A DNA stretch of 28,664 nucleotides from NCBI GenBank assembly GCA_900757695.1, contig CAAEOU010000087.1:1-28664 (forward strand), written 5' to 3'. Under the pieces are notes generated by a model, which saw only the letters and a list, made by a program, of their open reading frames with translations, ran no database searches and was not told the DNA's origin. Origin of the DNA: an uncultured Oscillospiraceae bacterium (GTDB lineage: Bacteria; Bacillota_A; Clostridia; Oscillospirales; Oscillospiraceae). Below are positions 23,532 through 28,664 of this stretch, piece by piece (the stretch's first letter is position 1; each line of letters opens with the position of its first letter). Made by a program: the position numbers and the translations under genes.

Positions 23532-25301
23532 ATGAAACAAAGAAAAAATATTTTGGCAGGGACACTTCTGCTGGCGATACTGACGGGGCTACTTGGGGGC
23601 TGTGGCAATGAAACTACTGAGAGCGGCACATCGGAGGCAATGGGATCGTCTGTGCAGTCTCAGCAGGCGCAGGAAGAGGGAGCTCAGGGTGCTGCAGAAC
23701 AGTCGGAAGCAGCGGAAATGATAAAAACAGAGGAATCGTCCGAGGTGGATTCCGTATCTGAGCCGGAAGCCGGGGGAGCTGCTGTAACACTGCCTTTGAC
23801 AGAAGAGCCTGCAATGCTGACCTACTGGACCACAGTTTCACCCATGTATGCAGATGCCATTACCAGTCTGGACGACTGCCTCCTTTGGAATCAGATGATG
23901 GAGGATACCGGTGTGCGGGTGGAGGGCATTCTGGTCAATGCCCAGTCTGGTGTGGAGCAGTTTGCGCTGATGGTTGCCAGCGGAGAATATTATGATCTGC
24001 TGGATAGCCCCGGTGCCAACTATACCACGGGTCTGGCGGGGGCACTGGATGACGATGTGCTGGTAGATCTTACTGATATTGTCGACACGCTGATGCCCAA
24101 CTACAAGGCTATTATCGGCAGCAATGAAGAATACAGTAAGGGAACACGGATTGACGATGGACGCATTGGCATGATTTACGGCCTTAACAATGTGGACTAT
24201 AAGCCCACAGAGGGGCCGGTGATTCGCCAGGACTGGCTGGATGCGCTGGGCTTGGATACCCCCAAAACCTATGACCAGCTCCACGATGTTCTGGAAGCGT
24301 TCCGGGATCAGTATGGGGCATCCATGTGGATTCCATATAGCGGGTCGCCGCTGGGCAACTACCTTGGCGCGGGCTATGGAATTGCAACTACATACCTTAC
24401 CCATATGTCCGGGCGGGAGCCGTTTTTCCAAGTGGATGGAACCGTAAAGTTTGGGCCAATGGAGGATAGCTATTATGACTACCTGACCATGCTGCATCAG
24501 TGGTATGAGGAAGGGCTGATCTGGAATGATTTTGTGAGCTACACCGAGCGGTTCAATCAGCCGCCGGATGGAGGCATCACCAGCGGACAGTTTGGCGTGT
24601 GGTTCAGCAGCTATCAGAATTTTCCGGTTTGGACAGCTTCGGCAGAAGATCCCAATTTCCATATTGTGGCCTTCTCGGATCCTGTACAGCAGGAGGGAGA
24701 TGAAAACCACTTAAGAGCGGAGAACTTCCTTGTTACAAACGGCGGCGTGGGTATTTCCACCAGCTGCCAGAATGTTGAATTGGCTGCAAAGCTGATCGAC
24801 TACTGGTTCTCCGATGAAGGCCGTTATTTCCTGACCTTCGGCATCGAAGGAACCACTTATGAGTTGGATGAAAACGGATATCCCCAGTATACAGATCTGA
24901 TCCTCAACAATCCTGACGGACTGTCACAGGCGGCAGCCAAGGCGCTGTATTTGGGCGATTTTGGGTTCCATACAGTAGATCATGATGATTATATCTATTT
25001 GGATACAGGGCTGACCGATGATCAGACGGAAGCACCGGATATCTGGACTGCCACCTCGGATAATTCCTATGGGATCCCCAATGTGGTATCCATGACGGTA
25101 GAGGAGTCCACAGAGAATGCCTCCCTGCTGTCAGATATCGGAACCTATGTTTCTACTTGGACACTGCAAGCAATCACTGGTGATCAGAAACTGACCGAAG
25201 AGACCTTTGCGGAATTCCGCGCAACGCTGGAGAATCAGCTGCACATAGATCAGTGCATTGCTAATAAGCAGGCGGCGCTGGACCGTTATAATCTCAGATA
25301 A
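23532..25301 (+). CDS. Extracellular solute-binding lipoprotein (SBP3)
   Basis: 589 residues. The signal peptide ends in the lipobox LGGC with Cys 24. A Gln/Glu/Ser-rich linker to about residue 90 precedes the solute-binding domain. It is closest to SBP1, sharing VIRQDWLDALGLDTPKTYD, FFQVDGTVKFGPMED, HQWYEEGLIWNDFVSY and WFSDEGRYFLTFGIEGTTYELDENG. AAAGGAG lies 9 nt before the ATG, 17 nt after C3, so it is the last gene of the locus 3 operon. No ABC permease or ATPase is encoded nearby. Co-transcription with the SnoaL triad is the best evidence in the window that the lipoproteins and SnoaL proteins act on the same compound. Confidence 0.87.
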   Translation: MKQRKNILAGTLLLAILTGLLGGCGNETTESGTSEAMGSSVQSQQAQEEGAQGAAEQSEAAEMIKTEESSEVDSVSEPEAGGAAVTLPLTEEPAMLTYWTTVSPMYADAITSLDDCLLWNQMMEDTGVRVEGILVNAQSGVEQFALMVASGEYYDLLDSPGANYTTGLAGALDDDVLVDLTDIVDTLMPNYKAIIGSNEEYSKGTRIDDGRIGMIYGLNNVDYKPTEGPVIRQDWLDALGLDTPKTYDQLHDVLEAFRDQYGASMWIPYSGSPLGNYLGAGYGIATTYLTHMSGREPFFQVDGTVKFGPMEDSYYDYLTMLHQWYEEGLIWNDFVSYTERFNQPPDGGITSGQFGVWFSSYQNFPVWTASAEDPNFHIVAFSDPVQQEGDENHLRAENFLVTNGGVGISTSCQNVELAAKLIDYWFSDEGRYFLTFGIEGTTYELDENGYPQYTDLILNNPDGLSQAAAKALYLGDFGFHTVDHDDYIYLDTGLTDDQTEAPDIWTATSDNSYGIPNVVSMTVEESTENASLLSDIGTYVSTWTLQAITGDQKLTEETFAEFRATLENQLHIDQCIANKQAALDRYNLR

Positions 25302-25309
25302 GCTATATA

Positions 25310-25342
25310 GTACCGCACCATTTACATAAAGTGGTGCGGTAC
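25310..25342 (+). terminator. Stem-loop after SBP3
   Basis: 11-bp inverted repeat GTACCGCACCA and complement, extendable by TTT/AAA across one unpaired G, with an ACAT loop. There is no U-tract, but it sits 8 nt after the stop and most likely ends the locus 3 transcript. Confidence 0.7.
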
Positions 25343-25398
25343 ATGTGCATACCGGGACGGGTCGGGCGTGAAAATTACATAGAATGCGGATTGCATAC

Positions 25399-25427
25399 TT
25401 GCCATTCTCAAAGATAGGATGTATACT
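25399..25427 (+). promoter_or_regulatory. Distal candidate promoter of the Crp/Fnr gene
   Basis: TTGCCA (25399-25404), 17-nt spacer, TATACT (25422-25427). It would give a leader of about 175 nt. The 308-nt gap between SBP3 and the regulator holds this promoter, the proximal one at 25538 and the dyad at 25506; I see no gene in it. Confidence 0.5.
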
Positions 25428-25505
25428 TTATAAATACAGGACGTAGCCGGTTGCAGCGGAAAATATGCCGAAATCGATTGCTAGATTAAGAAAAAATGTT
25501 TTTTA

Positions 25506-25519
25506 TTAACATATATTAA
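25506..25519. promoter_or_regulatory. Candidate Crp/Fnr-type binding site
   Basis: TTAAC-ATAT-ATTAA is a near-perfect dyad with the half-site spacing (5-4-5) of Crp/Fnr-family operators. It lies just upstream of the proximal -10 box, so autoregulation is plausible. Confidence 0.35.
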
Positions 25520-25537
25520 TGACTTCTGGAAATAATG

Positions 25538-25546
25538 TGGTAAAAT
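25538..25546 (+). promoter_or_regulatory. Proximal extended -10 promoter of the Crp/Fnr gene
   Basis: TGG followed by TAAAAT (25541-25546). The -35 region is poor, as is usual for extended -10 promoters. Confidence 0.5.
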
Positions 25547-25609
25547 AGATAGCGGCAAGGGAGCAGGCGTAGCCGCTGTTTGCTATGTGCCATGTTTGGA
25601 GGGGTCAAA

Positions 25610-26206
25610 ATGCAATTTAACCCGGCAGCATTCTTGGAGGGAAAGCTGCAAACCGAGGATAAAGCCCTGATCGCTGAGGCAATCCGCCTGATGAATTGGT
25701 GCCACTATAAACGGGGAGATCTGATCGTAAAAGAAGGCAATCCCATTGCCGATTATCGGTTTTTAGCGTCAGAGGGGGTTGTCCGCTGCATCTACCATAC
25801 TGCGGCAGGCAAGGAAATTACGGAATGCATTGTATCAAAGCCTGGCTGTTGCCTGATGCCCAGTGCAGTGCTGAGTGCACCGTCCCCGGTTGACATGGAG
25901 GCGCTGACCGAAGTGGATATCGTGTCGTTTCCGATTCAGGCCGTGGCAGAGCTGGAATTGAAATATCCCCAGATCCTGAGAATGGAAAATCAGGTCTTGA
26001 CTGAGTGCTGGCAGGAACAATGGGAGCTAAAGCGCATTCGCTATGAATATAACACGCTGGAGCGTTACCGTTGGTTTTGCAAAAAATATCCGGGCGCATC
26101 AGGAAAGCTCAAGAATAAGCATATTGCATCCTTCCTGGATATGACACCGCCAACCTTGAGCAACGTTCGGCGTCAATTGGCTGAGGAGCTTGCCGAGGAA
26201 GAATAA
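25610..26206 (+). CDS. Crp/Fnr-family transcriptional regulator
   Basis: 198 residues from the ATG at 25610 (GGAGGGG 5 nt upstream). Residues about 10-115 form a cNMP-binding-type beta roll: KRGDLIVKEGNPIADYRFLASEGVVR, then YHTAAGKEITECI. A long helix region (ELELKYPQILRMENQVLTE) leads to a C-terminal helix-turn-helix, HIASFLDMTPPTLSNVRRQL. There is no N-terminal FNR-type cysteine cluster, so it probably binds a small ligand and not an oxygen-labile cluster. It is downstream of locus 3 in the same direction with its own promoters. The third regulator class next to a triad, it probably controls locus 3 or itself; the target is inference. Confidence 0.87.
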   Translation: MQFNPAAFLEGKLQTEDKALIAEAIRLMNWCHYKRGDLIVKEGNPIADYRFLASEGVVRCIYHTAAGKEITECIVSKPGCCLMPSAVLSAPSPVDMEALTEVDIVSFPIQAVAELELKYPQILRMENQVLTECWQEQWELKRIRYEYNTLERYRWFCKKYPGASGKLKNKHIASFLDMTPPTLSNVRRQLAEELAEEE

Positions 26207-26305
26207 CCAGTGCTGCGGAGAAAGCAGCCCAATATAGATGATCATCGCCATTTTCCCAGTGAGGAACCTCGGCGTTGGATCTGCGATCCATAACCATAAC
26301 CGCAT

Positions 26306-26351
26306 CGAACCCGCCGCAGAGTTGCTTCTGAGGCGGGTTCGGTGTTTTTTT
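26306..26351 (+). terminator. Terminator after the Crp/Fnr gene
   Basis: CGAACCCGCC (26306-26315) pairs with GGCGGGTTCG (26332-26341), and the inner CAGA/TCTG also pairs. A run of seven T follows. Confidence 0.92.
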
Positions 26352-26355
26352 AGAG

Positions 26356-26393
26356 AAAAATCCAGCTGCCCATCTCACAGGGCAGCTGGATTT
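26356..26393 (-). terminator. Terminator of galE
   Basis: Perfect 14-bp inverted repeat (AAATCCAGCTGCCC and complement), 8-nt loop. On the minus strand the 3' arm ends in TTTTT. It is placed immediately after galE. Confidence 0.92.
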
Positions 26394-26411
26394 GATTTCA
26401 TAGAGCTTCCG

Positions 26412-27428
26412 TTAATCATCATACCCCTGGGGGTTGTGTTTCTGCCAGTTCCAGGAGTGAGCGCACATATCCTCCAGGGTATATTTGGCCTCCCAGCCCA
26501 AAAGCTTCTTTGCTTTTTCGGCGCTGGCAAAGCAGGTGGCGATATCGCCGGGGCGGCGTGCGGTGATCTCCAGCGGAATTTTGACGCCGCTGGCCTTTTC
26601 AAAGGCATGCACCACATCCAGAACGCTGCTGCCCTTGCCGGTACCCAGATTGATGGGCTCTGCGCCGGTGTGCTTCATCGCATAGTCCACGGCCTTTACG
26701 TGGCCCAAGGCGAGATCTACCACGTGGAGATAATCCCGGACGCCGGTACCGTCGGGCGTGGGGTAGTCGTTTCCGTATACGCTCAGATGATCCCGCTTGC
26801 CGATGGCGACCTGTGTGATATAGGGCATCAGATTGTTGGGAATACCGTTGGGGGCTTCCCCAATCAGACCCGAGGGATGGGCACCAATGGGGTTAAAGTA
26901 CCGGAGCAGCACAGCGGAGAGCTTGTCATCCGCCTTGCAGGCATCCATCAGGATCTGCTCGATCATCAGCTTGGTGGTGCCGTAGGGATTAGTGGCTGTT
27001 CCAGTGGGCATATCCTCGGTGAAAGGCGCAACGTTGTTTTCGCCGTAAACGGTGGCAGAGGAAGAGAATACGATTGCTTTGCAGCCGAATTCCTCCATGA
27101 CCTCCAGCGTTGTGAGGGCGGTATCCAGATTGTTGCGGTAATACTTGATGGGAAGCCGTGTGCTTTCGGGAACACACTTATAACCGGCAAAATGGATCAC
27201 AGCGTCAATATGATTCTCCTGAAACAGCTTACGCATGGCGTCTTTGTCTGCGGCATCGATCTGGTAAAATTTTGGCCTTTTTTCTGCCAATGTTTCAATT
27301 CGATCCAAAACCTTGGGGCTGGCGTTGGAAAGGTCGTCAGCAATGATGACATCATATCCGGCGTGAAGCATCTCCACAGCCGTGTGGGAGCCGATAAATC
27401 CAGCTCCGCCTGTTAAAAGAACAGACAT
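26412..27428 (-). CDS. galE: UDP-glucose 4-epimerase
   Basis: 338 residues, normal length for GalE. The NAD-binding motif GGAGFIGSH is at 7-15. The short-chain dehydrogenase catalytic set is present: SSSATVYG (Ser/Thr) and YGTTK (Tyr-Lys). Further family blocks are LRYFNPIGAHPSGLIGE, TPDGTGVRDYLHVVDLA and NLGTGKGSSVLDVV. It interconverts UDP-glucose and UDP-galactose for galactose use and surface polysaccharide synthesis. It is monocistronic on the minus strand, with AGGAGA before the ATG and a TATACT -10 box at 27466-27471. Nothing ties it specifically to the SnoaL loci. Confidence 0.97.
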   Translation of the reverse strand: MSVLLTGGAGFIGSHTAVEMLHAGYDVIIADDLSNASPKVLDRIETLAEKRPKFYQIDAADKDAMRKLFQENHIDAVIHFAGYKCVPESTRLPIKYYRNNLDTALTTLEVMEEFGCKAIVFSSSATVYGENNVAPFTEDMPTGTATNPYGTTKLMIEQILMDACKADDKLSAVLLRYFNPIGAHPSGLIGEAPNGIPNNLMPYITQVAIGKRDHLSVYGNDYPTPDGTGVRDYLHVVDLALGHVKAVDYAMKHTGAEPINLGTGKGSSVLDVVHAFEKASGVKIPLEITARRPGDIATCFASAEKAKKLLGWEAKYTLEDMCAHSWNWQKHNPQGYDD

Positions 27429-27465
27429 GAAACATTCTCCTTTGTAGACATAGAATGATAAAAAC

Positions 27466-27494
27466 AGTATAGCACAACGAGGAAAGAAAGAAAA
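27466..27494 (-). promoter_or_regulatory. Candidate promoter of galE
   Basis: On the minus strand, TATACT at 27471-27466. At 17-nt spacing the -35 is only TTTTCT (27494-27489), within a T/C-rich tract. Confidence 0.5.
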
Positions 27495-27551
27495 GGAAAA
27501 ACGGATATTTTTTACAACGCCGATCGTTCATACTTAGGGAGGAGCCTCAAG

Positions 27552-28004
27552 ATGAAGCTGTGGGTATTGAAAAAAGAATGTATGATGATATTGATTTTGG
27601 ATACCAACGGCGTGCTGCCAACGAAAATGCAAAGAGACCTGATGCTGTGCAGAAGCCTGACATTGCCTGCGGATTACCTGCTGATGGGGCCGGTGCAATT
27701 GGGTAAGTGCCCGATCTTCTGGTGCATAGAGCCGGAGGGAAAACGAATTTCCGGAGATATGCAGGCCGCTGCGGCATTTTGCGCCTGCCTTGCCGCTGCC
27801 GGATATGGTGCGGCTTTGACAGTGTCAGACGGGTACCGGAGCTTTTCTCTACAGCAGTCTGATGTTCGGCAGTGGCGGGCCCATGGGCTGAGTCAGAGCC
27901 ATCTTGCCTGGCTGCTGAGCGTGGATCAGTCCTGCTTGGGGGCCTCTACGATCAGTGAAGGAATGCGGCTGCGGAAATCCTCGCCGTCCTTGGGGTCACC
28001 GTAA
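27552..28004 (+). pseudogene. Truncated diaminopimelate-epimerase-like fragment
   Basis: An open frame of 150 codons with GGGAGGAG 7 nt before the ATG. Residues about 1-100 recall the N-terminal half of DapF: a LILDTNGVLP start, RSLTLPADYLLMGPVQ in the place of the family GADG-lll-P strand, and EPEGKRISGDMQAAAAFCACLAAAGYG where DapF has DGS-x-MCGN-x-RC. The GNDF motif and the CGN active-site cysteine are absent. The last quarter is antisense to the HPr-like gene at 27926 and the second DapF half is missing. This suggests a decayed or truncated paralogue. The similarity is weak and judged by eye, so an unrelated small protein is possible. Confidence 0.4.
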
Positions 28005-28177
28005 ACCCGAACCAGCATAGGGGTATCCTGACTGAGGCTGAACAGCCCCAGAATGCTCTTTCCGTCGATGGTATATCGGCCGGATACCACATCGATATCC
28101 ACCGGGGTCAAGCTGGCGGCGGTGACGAATTCCTTTACGTCGTTGATGGAATGCATGGAAATGTAAAACTCTGTCAT
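27926..28177 (-). CDS. HPr-family (PTS phosphocarrier-like) protein
   Basis: 83 residues, the normal HPr length. The blocks SINDVKEFVTAAS, DIDVVSGRYTIDGKSILGLFSL and VRVYGDPKD match the clostridial HPr-like group. KSILGLFSL corresponds to the region around regulatory Ser 46. The usual N-terminal GLHARPA block with phosphoacceptor His 15 is not present, so it cannot act as a standard PTS phosphocarrier and may be regulatory or interact through the Ser region. AGGAGG (cctcct on the plus strand at 28184-28189) precedes the ATG. Its promoter is on the minus strand at 28268-28296. Confidence 0.7.
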   Translation of the reverse strand: MTEFYISMHSINDVKEFVTAASLTPVDIDVVSGRYTIDGKSILGLFSLSQDTPMLVRVYGDPKDGEDFRSRIPSLIVEAPKQD

Positions 28178-28199
28178 GAATAGCCTCCTGAATTGGGTA

Positions 28200-28228
28200 T
28201 GTACTTCTTTTCGATTATCCGATATAAT
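28200..28228 (+). promoter_or_regulatory. Candidate promoter of mtaB
   Basis: Exact TATAAT (28223-28228) with a weak TGTACT (28200-28205) at 17-nt spacing. A small CCGCC/GGCGG hairpin (28243-28255) follows in the leader. Confidence 0.5.
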
Positions 28229-28267
28229 AAAACAATAGGATCCCGCCTATGGCGGAATTACAGCTAG

Positions 28268-28296
28268 AGTATACCACAAAAACAAAAACATGCAAA
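28268..28296 (-). promoter_or_regulatory. Candidate promoter of the HPr-like gene
   Basis: On the minus strand: TTTGCA (28296-28291), 17-nt spacer, TATACT (28273-28268). The two divergent transcripts would overlap in their leaders. Confidence 0.5.
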
Positions 28297-28307
28297 GGTG
28301 AATTGCC

Positions 28308-28664
28308 ATGAAGTTTGCCATCTACACCTTGGGATGCAAGGTCAACCAATACGAATCGCAGGCGCTGGAAAAAGATCTGATCGCCCGGGGCTATACCCCG
28401 GGACGGTTTGACGAGGCCTGTGACTTTTATATCGTCAATACCTGCACGGTCACTGCGGTCAGTGATAAAAAGTCCCGGAATGCACTGCGACGGGCCAGAA
28501 AGCTGAACCCGGAAGCGGTGATCGGCGTCTGCGGCTGCTATGCGCAGGTGCATCCGGAGGATATGGAAAAGCTTGAGGTAGATGTGGTGGGGGGCACCGG
28601 AGATCGAAACAGCTTTATTGATCGCATGGAGCAATTCCGGCAGGATCACCGGCATACGGTTCAG
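28308..28664 (+). CDS. mtaB: tRNA t6A37 methylthiotransferase MtaB (N-terminal part)
   Basis: 119 residues before the window ends; the gene is incomplete at its 3' end. The start MKFAIYTLGCKVNQYES and the cysteines C10 (LGCKVNQYE), C46 (NTCTVT) and C77 (CGCYAQ) are the MTTase N-terminal [4Fe-4S] ligands. KVNQYES and the short NTCTVT spacing fit MtaB better than MiaB or RimO. The enzyme adds a methylthio group to N6-threonylcarbamoyladenosine at tRNA position 37, using a radical-SAM domain that would lie outside the window. AAAGGTG is 7 nt upstream of the ATG. Confidence 0.93.
   Translation, partial: MKFAIYTLGCKVNQYESQALEKDLIARGYTPGRFDEACDFYIVNTCTVTAVSDKKSRNALRRARKLNPEAVIGVCGCYAQVHPEDMEKLEVDVVGGTGDRNSFIDRMEQFRQDHRHTVQ

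Noticed and set aside
26238..27416. Plus-strand open frame of 392 codons opposite galE
   Set aside because: galE is complete and unmistakable on the minus strand, and the plus frame starts before and runs through two terminators.
1..28664. Genomic island or prophage carrying the SnoaL loci
   Set aside because: No integrase, transposase, tRNA with flanking direct repeats or phage gene is visible. Presence in an island cannot be excluded from this window alone.

Overview
The window reads as chromosomal DNA of a strictly fermentative Clostridia-type Firmicute, most like a gut Oscillospiraceae (Flavonifractor/Oscillibacter-like) bacterium. This is inferred from strong AGGAGG ribosome binding sites, Gram-positive lipoproteins, an old-yellow-enzyme/iron-sulfur reductase, GC-rich codon use and Clostridia-style c-di-GMP signalling proteins. 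No rRNA, tRNA, CRISPR array, transposase, phage gene or replication origin is visible.

The dominant feature is a three-gene module that occurs three times. Each copy encodes three different SnoaL/NTF2-fold proteins in the fixed order A-B-C (about 240-250 residues each, C variable). Locus 1 (29-3066) is followed by an AraC regulator, an orphan solute-binding lipoprotein (SBP1) and a BaiCD/BaiH-like flavin/Fe-S oxidoreductase. Locus 2 (17148-19392) has its own promoter, a hairpin-rich leader and a downstream LysR regulator. Locus 3 (20628-25301) starts with a small Gly-Gly-Pro repeat protein, continues with A3-B3-C3, ends with solute-binding lipoprotein SBP3, and is followed by a Crp/Fnr regulator. 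Within loci the genes are packed with 12-nt or smaller gaps or 1-nt stop/start overlaps. The C proteins and the small leader protein carry Gly/Pro-rich insertions encoded by in-frame tandem repeats (9-bp and 21-bp units). C1 also carries an extra C-terminal domain ending in four cysteines.

Between loci 1 and 2 lie an HD-domain protein with a near-consensus promoter (8469-10397), a NUDIX hydrolase, a third orphan lipoprotein (SBP2), the decayed remains of an HPt protein plus hybrid sensor kinase (13186-14375, minus strand), and an intact REC-HD-GYP-GGDEF protein (14372-16834, minus). The right end (26412-28664) looks like ordinary chromosome: galE, a truncated diaminopimelate-epimerase-like fragment, an HPr-like protein without the usual active-site histidine region, and the start of mtaB.

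A working model, which is inference: the SnoaL triads are hetero-oligomeric or sequential enzymes acting on small polycyclic or aromatic substrates. The lipoproteins would capture or sense these substrates outside the cell, the three different regulators would switch individual loci, and the OYE-type reductase would use the products. SnoaL-fold BaiE beside OYE-family BaiCD/BaiH in bile-acid 7-dehydroxylation is the nearest known pairing. The sequence gives no direct evidence for any particular substrate.
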